Shown here piece after piece: positions 1-6,546 of a stretch of 9,312 bases of DNA. The translations under genes were made by a program, and so were the position numbers. The notes beneath the pieces are model-generated. The model was not told the DNA's origin, did no database searches, and saw only the letters and a list, made by a program, of their open reading frames with translations. The number at the start of each line of letters is the position of its first letter. The stretch's first letter is position 1. Origin of the DNA: Candidatus Desantisbacteria bacterium CG1_02_38_46 (GTDB lineage: Bacteria; Desantisbacteria; UBA1551; UBA1559); assembly GCA_001871015.1 (NCBI GenBank), contig MNUO01000009.1, forward strand, positions 1 to 9,312, written 5' to 3'.

Positions 1-1245
1 TGCTTTGAAGAAGAGCATCCCAGCGTGATTTATGCCAAGAAAATCCTTGGTAAACTTCATCCCAATTGCCGTGATAAATTTTCAGTTAATTTGATAGTTA
101 ATCATCTCCTTATCAACAATGGAATAAGAGAAAGCTTTAGAAAAAAAGAAGGTTTTCAGCCACCCACAACAATTCTTATCAGTCCCACAATGAAATGTAA
201 CCTCAGATGCCAGGGATGTTATGCTGCAGATTATGTAAGGGAAGATGACTTAAGTCTTGAAATAATGAACAAAATAGTCAAAGAAAGCAAGGAAATCGGA
301 AATTCATTTTTCACGATTCTGGGCGGGGAACCATTTATATACCCGCATCTTTTTGAATTTCTTGCTGGTCATAGCGATTGCTATTTCCAGATTTATACAA
401 ATGGGACATTGCTGACCGATGATAACATAAAGAAATTAGCGAAACTCGGGAATGTAGCACTTATGTTCAGTTTAGAAGGTTTTAAAAAAGAAACAGATGA
501 AAGGCGGGCTCCAGGTGTTTACGATAAAATTATGAACGCAATGGACAAAGTAAGAGAAGCAGGAATATTATTTGGATACTCCTGCTATGTTACAAAATAT
601 AATGTTGAGACCATAATGAGCGATGAGTTTATTGATTTAATGATACAAAAAGGTGTTTTTATAGGCTGGTATTTTCTGTGTATGCCAGTAGGTAAAAATC
701 CTACAACAGAGTTTATGCCAACTCCACAACAGAGATTGTATCTCAAACTGAGAAGAGATTATATCAGGGACAATAAACCCCTTTTCATCATAGATTTCTG
801 GAATGATGCTCCATATGTGCGTGGCTGCATTGCTGGAAGACAATTTATTCATATAAATTCCCGCGGCGATATTGAACCCTGTATTTTCACGCACTTTGCT
901 GCAAATAATATTAAGACGAGTTCATTAAGAGATGCTTTAAAATCTCCCTTCTTTAAGGCTTTGAAAAACCGTCAGCCTTATGATGAAAATCTTTACCTTC
1001 CCTGCACTCTCATTGACCATCCTACAGTTATCAGGGAAGTTTTTGAGGAAACACATCCATATCCCACACATGAAGGAGCGATGGCGCTTATTAATGACGG
1101 AAAAATAAGGCAGGACCTGGATAATTATGCCAGGGAAGTAAAAAATCTTTATCAGAAAGTGTGGGAAGAAGATGTTAATAAGGGATTATGGAAATTTATG
1201 AGGGAGGAGACCAGGAGAAAGAAAGCAGGAGAGGTAGTGGATTAG
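1..1245 (+). CDS. Radical SAM protein with SPASM-like C-terminal cysteines (5'-partial)
   Basis: The reading frame is open from base 1 to the TAG at 1243-1245, so the true start probably lies outside the window. A GTG at 25 is the first possible internal start but has no clear ribosome binding site. Counting from that GTG, the radical SAM signature CxxxCxxC is at Cys58, Cys62 and Cys65, and the GGEP motif that helps bind S-adenosylmethionine is at 100-103. These support a [4Fe-4S] enzyme that cleaves SAM to a 5'-deoxyadenosyl radical. C-terminal Cys268, Cys286 and Cys327, with a GDIEPC motif, resemble the SPASM/twitch extension that binds a further cluster, though the spacing is not canonical. 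The substrate cannot be read from the sequence. The gene ends 12 bases before ribF and its stop codon overlaps the ribF ribosome binding site, so the two are probably cotranscribed. The radical SAM call is secure; the subfamily is not. Confidence 0.88.
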   Translation, partial: CFEEEHPSVIYAKKILGKLHPNCRDKFSVNLIVNHLLINNGIRESFRKKEGFQPPTTILISPTMKCNLRCQGCYAADYVREDDLSLEIMNKIVKESKEIGNSFFTILGGEPFIYPHLFEFLAGHSDCYFQIYTNGTLLTDDNIKKLAKLGNVALMFSLEGFKKETDERRAPGVYDKIMNAMDKVREAGILFGYSCYVTKYNVETIMSDEFIDLMIQKGVFIGWYFLCMPVGKNPTTEFMPTPQQRLYLKLRRDYIRDNKPLFIIDFWNDAPYVRGCIAGRQFIHINSRGDIEPCIFTHFAANNIKTSSLRDALKSPFFKALKNRQPYDENLYLPCTLIDHPTVIREVFEETHPYPTHEGAMALINDGKIRQDLDNYAREVKNLYQKVWEEDVNKGLWKFMREETRRKKAGEVVD

Positions 1246-1257
1246 AGGATTGGCGGT

Positions 1258-2172
1258 ATGGAAATCATAAGAAGAATAAGCAAAATAAGAACAAAACACA
1301 GGGATGGCATTTTAACCATTGGAACATTTGATGGGGTTCACCTGGGTCACCAGGCAATTATAAAGAGTGTGCTCAAGCGCGCCAGGTCCATTAATAAAAA
1401 AAGTCTAATTTTAACTTTCCATCCTCATCCATTAGAAGTTTTTGATTCAGAAAGCCAGTCCATTACCACACTCGAAGAGAAAATAAGAATAATCAGGGAC
1501 CTCGGCGTGGACGTCCTTATTATACTCAGATTTACAAAAAAATTTGCACTGCTTTCTCCCATGCAGTTTATTAGAAAGGTTCTTTTACGCCTTGTTCCTC
1601 GGGAAATTGTGGTGGGCTCCAATCATACCTTCGGGAAGGGAGGAAAAGGTCGCCCTCGGCAACTTAAAGAAGCTGGCAAGGTCCATCACTTTAAAGTGTT
1701 CATTATAAATTTGAAAAAATGCAGGGGAAATTATGTAAATAGTACAAGAATTCGTGCACTCCTTCGTCAGGGAAATGTGAAAAAGGCAGCAGTTGAATTA
1801 GGACGATATTTTTCCCTTATTGGAAGGGTGATGAAAGGGAATGGCCGCGGCGAAATCTTAGGTTTTCCAACTGCCAATTTGAAAGTTACCTCTTCCAATC
1901 TCCTGCCTGAAAATGGTGTTTACGCAGGTTATGTCTGGATTGCTGAAAAAAGATATAGAGGAATTGTTAATGTGGGGTATTGCCCCACATTCATGGAAAA
2001 GTTAAAGCATCCCCGTGTTGAAGTGTTTATTACAGGTTTTAAAGGTAAACTCTATGGCAGGATTTTAAAAGTGGAATTTGTAAAGAAAATAAGAGATGAA
2101 AGAAAATTTAACAGTGTTGAAGCATTGAGGCAACAGATAAAAAAAGATGTGAAATTGGGGGTCCCCAATTAA
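1258..2172 (+). CDS. ribF: Bifunctional riboflavin kinase / FAD synthetase
   Basis: RibF phosphorylates riboflavin to FMN and then adenylylates FMN to FAD in the cytoplasm. The 304-aa length is normal for the bifunctional form. The N-terminal FAD synthetase domain shows the nucleotidyltransferase motif [11 protein letters not shown] at residues 22-32 and the NSTRIR motif at 161-166 (family consensus ISSTxIR). The C-terminal riboflavin kinase domain begins near residue 184, with the GFPTAN motif at 202-207 that binds ATP/Mg and a likely catalytic Glu255 in RVEVF. The family often has His two residues after this Glu, and here it is Phe257. The ATG start is supported by GAGG at 1245-1248, which overlaps the stop of the preceding gene. 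ribF next to rpsO is a widespread bacterial arrangement, often with truB upstream; here the upstream gene is a radical SAM enzyme. The last codons lie in a perfect inverted repeat just ahead of rpsO. Confidence 0.96.
   Translation: MEIIRRISKIRTKHRDGILTIGTFDGVHLGHQAIIKSVLKRARSINKKSLILTFHPHPLEVFDSESQSITTLEEKIRIIRDLGVDVLIILRFTKKFALLSPMQFIRKVLLRLVPREIVVGSNHTFGKGGKGRPRQLKEAGKVHHFKVFIINLKKCRGNYVNSTRIRALLRQGNVKKAAVELGRYFSLIGRVMKGNGRGEILGFPTANLKVTSSNLLPENGVYAGYVWIAEKRYRGIVNVGYCPTFMEKLKHPRVEVFITGFKGKLYGRILKVEFVKKIRDERKFNSVEALRQQIKKDVKLGVPN
2153..2170 (+). promoter_or_regulatory. Inverted repeat at the ribF stop, next to the rpsO RBS
   Basis: AATTGGGG (2153-2160) and CCCCAATT (2163-2170) are perfect 8-base arms separated by GT; a physical hairpin would open to a 4-base loop. 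The repeat codes for the last residues of RibF and touches its TAA at 2170-2172. The rpsO ribosome binding site starts at 2173. It lacks a following T-run, so it is not a standard terminator. A role in translational coupling or in S15 feedback control is inference; S15 represses its own message in several bacteria through unrelated leader structures. Confidence 0.45.
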
Positions 2173-2179
2173 GGGAGGG
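2173..2179 (+). promoter_or_regulatory. rpsO ribosome binding site
   Basis: GGGAGGG lies directly after the ribF TAA. It would give zero spacing to an in-frame TTG at 2180 but a workable short spacing to the ATG at 2183, so the ATG is taken as the start. Confidence 0.75.
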
Positions 2180-2182
2180 TTG

Positions 2183-2452
2183 ATGGCTCTAGTAAAGGAA
2201 AAGAAGAAAGAAGTTATTCAAACATACAAGCTCCATTCAGATGATACAGGTTCACCTGAAGTACAGATAGCTCTTTTAACTGAGAGAATAAATAAGCTTG
2301 AGGAACACTTCAAATCTCACAAGAAGGATAGACATTCCCGCAGGGGATTGCTGAAGATGGTGGGGCAAAGAAGGAAATTTCTCAATTATTTAGAGAGGAA
2401 AGGAGAAAATCGGTACAAGACTCTGATACAAAAATTAGGGTTAAGAAAATAA
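2183..2452 (+). CDS. rpsO: 30S ribosomal protein S15
   Basis: S15 is a primary 16S rRNA-binding protein of the small subunit platform. The 89-aa product matches the family's usual length, and the whole chain is recognisable: the [16 protein letters not shown] segment in the first third, the [19 protein letters not shown] rRNA-contact region in the middle, and the LGLRK end. The ATG at 2183 is preferred over an adjacent in-frame TTG at 2180 because of the ribosome binding site position. The gene lies 10 bases after ribF and 92 bases before pnp. The rpsO-pnp pair is highly conserved; in Escherichia coli the two are cotranscribed and processed between the genes. Here that interval holds a long nested hairpin. 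Confidence 0.98.
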   Translation: MALVKEKKKEVIQTYKLHSDDTGSPEVQIALLTERINKLEEHFKSHKKDRHSRRGLLKMVGQRRKFLNYLERKGENRYKTLIQKLGLRK

Positions 2453-2470
2453 CAATAAAGGTGTCAGGTC

Positions 2471-2499
2471 TTGACATGTTGAGGTGTCAGGACTAAAGT
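2471..2499 (+). promoter_or_regulatory. Possible sigma70-type promoter for pnp
   Basis: A perfect -35 hexamer TTGACA (2471-2476) is followed after 17 bases by TAAAGT (2494-2499), which matches the -10 consensus at four of six positions. Transcription would start near 2506, inside the leader hairpin, so this transcript would lack the 5' arms of both large stems. The match could be chance in AT-rich DNA. Confidence 0.35.
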
Positions 2500-2511
2500 C
2501 CTGAGTTACAT
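2485..2511 (+). repeat. Half-copy of the 48-bp palindromic repeat
   Basis: These 27 bases hold the right-hand hairpin CAGGAC-TAAA-GTCCTG plus the closing AGTTAC of the repeat unit, and are identical to 9016-9042 at the start of the terminal array. The left hairpin of the full unit is absent. The half-copy is embedded in the loop of the larger rpsO-pnp hairpin and faces the same way as the other copies. Confidence 0.8.
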
Positions 2512-2544
2512 GGCAAGACCTGACACCTCAAAAAAGGAGAGTAA

Positions 2545-4638
2545 ATGGAAGCGATAAAAGAAGAAATAGAATTAGCAAATCGTATCTTGAGCATTGAAAC
2601 AGGGAAAATAGCAAAGCAAGCCAATGGAGCAGTGACGGTGAGATATGGCGATACAGTGATATTGGTTACTGCTGTGGCTTCTAAAGAAATCAGGGAAGGT
2701 ATTGATTTTCTTCCACTTCTGGTGGATTACAGGGAGAAGACTTATTCTGCTGGAAAAATTCCGGGTGGTTTTTTCAAAAGAGAGGGGCGCCCAACTACTA
2801 AGGAAATTCTAAATGGCCGTTTAGTTGACCGTTCAATAAGACCACTTTTTTCTCCCCTTGCAAGAAATAATATTCAGGTGAGCATAGCTGTTCTTTCCGT
2901 TGACCAGGTGAATGATCCGGATATATTAGGAGTAATTGGAGCATCTGCTGCTTTCTGTGTTTCAGATATTCCTTTTCCTGTTTTTGTCGGAGCTGTCAGA
3001 ATAGGAAAAGTTGGGGATGAATATATAATTAATCCAACTTATCAGGATATGGAAAAAAGCAAGATGGATTTAGTGGTAAGTGGTACGCGAGATGGAATAT
3101 TAATGTTAGAGACTGGTGCAAAGGAGATTTGTGAGGAGGATTTACTTAAAGGGATTGAACTCGCTATGGAACCTCTTGCAAAAATAAGTGAATTGCAGGA
3201 AAAACTGGCGGCAAGAGTTAAAGAAGTTAAAGAACCTCTAATTTTACTTGAGATTGATCCAGACTTAAAAAAGAAAGCGAAAGAATTATCTCAAAATGAA
3301 ATAGAAAAGGTGCTTTTTGGTAAGTCAAAAGAAGAAAGAACTCTTAAGCTTAATCAAGTTTTTTCTGAGATGAAGAAGTCTCTGAATATACAACCTGAAC
3401 AGGAAGCACAGGCAAAAGAAATATTTGAAGATATGAAAGGGGAAATTATCAGGAAAAATATTCTTGAAGGAAAGAGAGTTGATGGTAGAAACCCAGAAGA
3501 ACTTCGTCCAATTTCTTGCGAAGTGGGAATATTGCCCAGAACTCATGGTTCAGCACTTTTTATGCGTGGCGAAACGCAGAGTTTGGTTGTCGTAACCCTG
3601 GGCACTTCTGAGGATAAACAGAGAATAGATGACATTGAAGAAGAAACTTCAAAGAGTTTTATTCTGCATTATAACTTTCCTTCTTTTAGTACAGGAGAAG
3701 TTCGCCCGGATAGAGGTCCGGGCAGGAGAGAGATCGGACATGGAGCACTGGCTGAAAAAGCCATTTTGTCCATTCTTCCTTCAGAGGAAGAGTTTCCATA
3801 TACTATTCGCGTTGTTTCAGATATATTAGAATCCAACGGTTCTTCCTCAATGGCTACAGTTTGCGGTGCCAGTCTTTCTCTTATGGACGCCGGAGTTCCA
3901 ATCAAAAAACAAATTGCAGGGGTAGCTATGGGATTGGTAAAAGAAGGAGATAAATCAATAATTCTTACGGATATTACTGGACTTGAAGATCACTTTGGTG
4001 ATATGGATTTCAAAATATCCGGGACATCTGATGGCATTTGTGCTCTGCAATTGGATTTGAAAACAGCAGGAGTAGATATTCAGTTCCTCAGAAAAATTCT
4101 GGGGCTTGGAATGCAGAAGATATCGTTTATAATAGATAAGATGAACCAGGTTATTGAAAAACCCCATTCTGAACTTTCGGGTTATGCACCCAGAATATAC
4201 ATCCATCAGATAAAGCCCGATAAAATTGGTGCTCTGATAGGGCCTGGAGGCAAGACCATTAAATCAATTGTTGAAGAAACTGGAGTGAAAATTGATGTTC
4301 AAGACGATGGAAAAGTATTGATTGCATCAGCAGATGAAAAAAAGGCAAGGGAAGCTTTGGAGATGGTGCAATGTTTTACTGCCGAGGTAGAAATTGGTAA
4401 GATTTACACCGGAAAGGTGGTTAGAATAATGGATTTCGGCGTTTTTGTGGAAATCTTTCCTGGTAAAGATGGGTTAGTCCATATTTCTCAGCTAGAGGAT
4501 AAATATGTTGAAAATGTCAGAAGTGTTGTGAAAGAAGGCGATGAAATTCCTGTAAAAGTTATTGATATAGATGCGCAGGGCAGAATAGTTTTGAGCCGCA
4601 AGCAGGCACTGCGTGAGAGCAAGGAGAAGACGGGATGA
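2545..4638 (+). CDS. pnp: Polyribonucleotide nucleotidyltransferase (PNPase)
   Basis: PNPase is a trimeric 3'-5' phosphorolytic exoribonuclease that releases nucleoside diphosphates from RNA and acts in mRNA decay. At 697 aa it is full length. The first RNase PH-like domain contains GGFFKREGRPT (74-84). The second, catalytic PH domain contains SNGSSSM (430-436) and the EDHFGDMDFK segment, with Asp482, Asp488 and Lys490 lining up with the E. coli catalytic residues Asp486, Asp492 and Lys494. A KH RNA-binding domain has its GPGG loop at 566-569, and an S1 domain runs from about 617 to 688. Start ATG 2545 has AAGGAG at 2534-2539. The leader carries a long double-register hairpin that may control expression. 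The stop overlaps the ATG of the next gene by 4 bases (ATGA), which suggests translational coupling. Confidence 0.98.
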   Translation: MEAIKEEIELANRILSIETGKIAKQANGAVTVRYGDTVILVTAVASKEIREGIDFLPLLVDYREKTYSAGKIPGGFFKREGRPTTKEILNGRLVDRSIRPLFSPLARNNIQVSIAVLSVDQVNDPDILGVIGASAAFCVSDIPFPVFVGAVRIGKVGDEYIINPTYQDMEKSKMDLVVSGTRDGILMLETGAKEICEEDLLKGIELAMEPLAKISELQEKLAARVKEVKEPLILLEIDPDLKKKAKELSQNEIEKVLFGKSKEERTLKLNQVFSEMKKSLNIQPEQEAQAKEIFEDMKGEIIRKNILEGKRVDGRNPEELRPISCEVGILPRTHGSALFMRGETQSLVVVTLGTSEDKQRIDDIEEETSKSFILHYNFPSFSTGEVRPDRGPGRREIGHGALAEKAILSILPSEEEFPYTIRVVSDILESNGSSSMATVCGASLSLMDAGVPIKKQIAGVAMGLVKEGDKSIILTDITGLEDHFGDMDFKISGTSDGICALQLDLKTAGVDIQFLRKILGLGMQKISFIIDKMNQVIEKPHSELSGYAPRIYIHQIKPDKIGALIGPGGKTIKSIVEETGVKIDVQDDGKVLIASADEKKAREALEMVQCFTAEVEIGKIYTGKVVRIMDFGVFVEIFPGKDGLVHISQLEDKYVENVRSVVKEGDEIPVKVIDIDAQGRIVLSRKQALRESKEKTG

Positions 4639-5870
4639 AAATACTGGTAGAAGAAATGCCCTATCTTTCCAGCATATCTGTTGGAGTATGGATTGTGACT
4701 GGTTCTCGCGAAGAGGAAAAAAACATAAATGGCGTTTCACATTTTATTGAGCATATGCTTTTTAAGGGAACAAAAAAAAGGAATGCATCTGAAATTGCAT
4801 GGACGCTGGATCGCGTTGGCGGAAGATTGAATGCTTTTACCAGTAAAGAGATTACTTGCTATCACGCAACAGTTTTAAAAGAACATTTTTCTCTGGCACT
4901 AGACCTTCTTTCAGATATTCTGTTTAATTCGCTTTTTAAAGAAGGAGATATAGAGAAAGAAAAGCAAGTTATTGTTGAAGAAATAAATTTATATGAAGAT
5001 TCGCCTACAGAGCACATAAATGACCTTCTGGTCCAGACAATTTTTCCCCAGCATCCTTTAGGGCAGCCAATCAGCGGAAAGAGAGAAGCGGTTATTCATC
5101 TCAAGAGGGATGAAATCCTGAAACATTTCAGAGGGCATTACACTCCAGACAGATTTGTGATATCAGTAGCCGGGAACATTGGACCAAACGAAACAGAAAA
5201 GGCAGTTAAAAACTTTTTTAGTGGTAAACTTTTTACTTCATCGGATTTACCAACTATTTCTGTTCCTTCTTTTAACTCTAACATTAAAGTATTCTTAAGG
5301 GATTTAAACCAAGTTCATCTTTGTATTGGAACTCCTGGTATACCCCATGCTCACGATGAAAGATATATTTTTTCTATTTTGAATTTAATTCTTGGAGGAG
5401 GAATGAGTTCCAGGCTATTCCAGAAAATAAGGGAAAAGCATGGACTGGTTTATGCGATCTACTCGTATCTTGCTCCTTTTCGGGATACAGGATATTCAGG
5501 TATATACGCAGGAACAAATCCTGAGAATTTTTTCCAGGTTCTTGAATTGATATTTACCGAAATGGTAAAACTGAAAGAAGAAGGAGTGAAGGATGATGAA
5601 TTGAGTATGGCAAAAGAACATATGAAAGGCGGATTCCTTCTAAGCCTGGAAAGTAGTGATGCGAGGATGTCGAGACTTGCAAGTTCAGAAATCTATCTGG
5701 ACAGGATAATATCTATTGATGAGGTTCTAAAGAAAATAGACGAGGTGACCTTGCAGGACATCAGGGATGTTGCCAATAAATATTTTAAAAAGGAGTTGTT
5801 ATCCACTGTAACCCTGGGTCCCAAAATAGATGAAGATAAAATACAGAAGACGATTGAAAGAATAATGTAA
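4635..5870 (+). CDS. M16 family zinc metallopeptidase (processing-peptidase-like)
   Basis: This is a 411-aa member of the M16B/pitrilysin family, related to mitochondrial processing peptidase beta and to the bacterial pnp-linked proteins PepR/MlpA/YmxG. The inverted zinc motif HxxEH is HFIEH at residues 36-40, and Glu116 sits 76 residues after His40, the classic position of the third zinc ligand, so the active site looks intact. The C-terminal half-domain shows GGGMSSRLF (254-262) and an Arg...Tyr pair around 266-273 typical of active M16B enzymes. The natural substrate is unknown. ATG 4635 is the only plausible start: AAGGAG lies at 4621-4626 and an in-frame TGA at 4614-4616 blocks extension. 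This leaves the N terminus a few residues shorter than the usual form, which begins with an extra TxLxNG strand. It overlaps pnp by 4 bases and dut by 1. Confidence 0.93.
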   Translation: MKILVEEMPYLSSISVGVWIVTGSREEEKNINGVSHFIEHMLFKGTKKRNASEIAWTLDRVGGRLNAFTSKEITCYHATVLKEHFSLALDLLSDILFNSLFKEGDIEKEKQVIVEEINLYEDSPTEHINDLLVQTIFPQHPLGQPISGKREAVIHLKRDEILKHFRGHYTPDRFVISVAGNIGPNETEKAVKNFFSGKLFTSSDLPTISVPSFNSNIKVFLRDLNQVHLCIGTPGIPHAHDERYIFSILNLILGGGMSSRLFQKIREKHGLVYAIYSYLAPFRDTGYSGIYAGTNPENFFQVLELIFTEMVKLKEEGVKDDELSMAKEHMKGGFLLSLESSDARMSRLASSEIYLDRIISIDEVLKKIDEVTLQDIRDVANKYFKKELLSTVTLGPKIDEDKIQKTIERIM

Positions 5871-6313
5871 TGAAGAAAGTTAAAATTCTTTTAGAAAAAA
5901 TAACCAAAAATGCTACCATTCCTAGATATATGAGTAAAAAGGCAAGCGGGATGGATTTATATGCCTGTGTTAGTAAGAAGGTGATACTGAGGAGTTTTGA
6001 AAGAAAACTTATTCCTACAGGTATCAGAATTAGCGTCCCCCGTGGGTATGAGGTCCAGATTAGACCCAGGAGTGGTCTTGCATGGGAATATGGCGTCGGA
6101 GTATTAAATAGTCCTGGAACTGTTGATTCTGATTACAGGGGTGAGGTGAAAGTTATCTTGATAAATCTGGGAAAATCTCCGTTTGTCATTAAGCCCAATG
6201 ATAGAATTGCCCAGATGGTTCTCAATAAGGTTGAGCAGATTGATTTAAAAGTGGTGAAAAGTCTTGAAAACACAGAACGTGGATGTGGTGGATTCGGACA
6301 TACCGGCAGATAA
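5870..6313 (+). CDS. dut: Deoxyuridine 5'-triphosphate nucleotidohydrolase (dUTPase)
   Basis: dUTPase hydrolyses dUTP to dUMP and pyrophosphate, keeping uracil out of DNA and feeding thymidylate synthesis. The 147-aa length is typical of the homotrimeric family, and all five motifs are present in order: ASGMDLYA (25-32), RPRSGLA (65-71), GTVDSDYRGE (83-92, with Asp86 as the likely catalytic base), RIAQMV (112-117) and the C-terminal glycine-rich arm RGCGGFGHTG (137-146). The ATG at 5870 uses the last base of the upstream TAA (TAATG overlap), so translation is probably coupled to the M16 peptidase; no strong separate ribosome binding site is seen. It appears to be the last gene of the ribF-rpsO-pnp cluster, followed 3 bases later by an inverted repeat. 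Confidence 0.97.
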   Translation: MKKVKILLEKITKNATIPRYMSKKASGMDLYACVSKKVILRSFERKLIPTGIRISVPRGYEVQIRPRSGLAWEYGVGVLNSPGTVDSDYRGEVKVILINLGKSPFVIKPNDRIAQMVLNKVEQIDLKVVKSLENTERGCGGFGHTGR

Positions 6314-6316
6314 AGA

Positions 6317-6341
6317 AAAGGGGACGCGAATCGTCCCCTTT
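6317..6341 (+). terminator. Stem-loop after dut, possible terminator
   Basis: AAAGGGGACG (6317-6326) and CGTCCCCTTT (6332-6341) form a perfect 10-bp stem with a 5-base loop CGAAT. The stem has a GC-rich core, but the T-tract is only three bases and is part of the stem. It begins 3 bases after the dut stop. It may end or attenuate the operon, or it may be a dispersed palindrome; the AAAGGGGAC sequence resembles REP-type palindromes of other genomes, from general memory only. Confidence 0.45.
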
Positions 6342-6360
6342 CAGGGAGGGGGTGAATAAA

Positions 6361-6396
6361 ATGGCAAAAAAGAAAAAGAAGGGTTGCTGCAAATAG
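6361..6396 (+). CDS. Possible 11-aa Lys/Cys micropeptide
   Basis: The ORF encodes MAKKKKKGCCK and ends at TAG 6394-6396. It is preceded by a strong GGGAGGGGG tract (6344-6352), better than the ribosome binding sites of several large genes here. An in-frame GTG at 6352 could add three residues but is too close to the tract. There is no signal or membrane segment; the peptide is five consecutive lysines followed by a Gly-Cys-Cys-Lys tail. It lies between two stem-loops (6317-6341 and 6412-6440). It could be a free peptide (for example nucleic-acid- or metal-binding), a leader peptide acting through translation of its lysine codons, or a chance ORF. The first two lysine codons form A-AAA-AAG in phase, the classic -1 slippery heptamer, which may simply reflect lysine coding. 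Function unknown. Confidence 0.4.
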   Translation: MAKKKKKGCCK

Positions 6397-6411
6397 TTCC
6401 TGCGGCAGATT

Positions 6412-6440
6412 GAGCACCTGCTGACATTCAGCAGGTGCTT
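6412..6440 (+). terminator. Stem-loop between the micro-ORF and ftsK
   Basis: AGCACCTGCTG (6413-6423) pairs perfectly with CAGCAGGTGCT (6429-6439), extended by a G-T pair (6412/6440), around the loop ACATT. It is stable and GC-rich, but the following bases (TTCGCACTCATT) are not a T-run. The 3' arm can alternatively form GTGC-TTC-GCAC (6435-6445). It could be an imperfect terminator, an attenuator-like structure or the end of a small RNA covering 6344-6440. Confidence 0.45.
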
Positions 6441-6483
6441 CGCACTCATTAAATTATTGTAAAAGGTTAAAGCTGTTAGATGT

Positions 6484-6531
6484 GTAACTCAAACCTTCAG
6501 GTTTGATATCAGGACTAAAGTCCTGAGTTAC
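6484..6531 (+). repeat. Complete 48-bp palindromic repeat upstream of ftsK
   Basis: This is a full unit: closing stem GTAACT/AGTTAC (6484-6489, 6526-6531), left hairpin CAAACC-TTCA-GGTTTG (6490-6505), spacer ATAT (6506-6509) and right hairpin CAGGAC-TAAA-GTCCTG (6510-6525). It is identical to the units of the terminal array that end in C. It ends 4 bases before the ftsK ribosome binding site AAGGAG (6536-6541) and has the same orientation as the other copies. Confidence 0.9.
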
Positions 6532-6546
6532 AAGTAAGGAGATGAA

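Larger units (their letters stand above)
2460..2530 (+). promoter_or_regulatory. Nested, two-register hairpin in the rpsO-pnp leader
   Basis: GGTGTCAGGTCTTG (2460-2473) is perfectly complementary to 2514-2527, a 14-bp stem that continues after one mismatch with 5 more pairs (2475-2479 with 2508-2512). It encloses a small hairpin, CAGGAC-TAAA-GTCCTG, at 2488-2503. A second, mutually exclusive stem pairs TGAGGTGTCAGG (2480-2491) with 2519-2530, 12 perfect bp. The 3' arm ends a few bases before the pnp ribosome binding site AAGGAG (2534-2539). It is followed by A residues, not T, so it is not a rho-independent terminator on this strand. In enterobacteria the pnp leader is a double-stranded RNase III target used for PNPase autocontrol; an analogous role is inferred from position only. 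Confidence 0.7.

Noticed and set aside
2180-2182. TTG as the rpsO start
   Set aside because: It directly touches the Shine-Dalgarno sequence with no spacing, and the adjacent ATG gives the usual 89-aa S15.
2460-2530. Rho-independent terminator of rpsO
   Set aside because: The stem is followed by a run of A, not T, on the coding strand, and pnp follows immediately.
6133-6449. Minus-strand ORFs of 94 and 75 aa across the end of dut
   Set aside because: They are antisense to dut and to the palindromic gap and show no domain.
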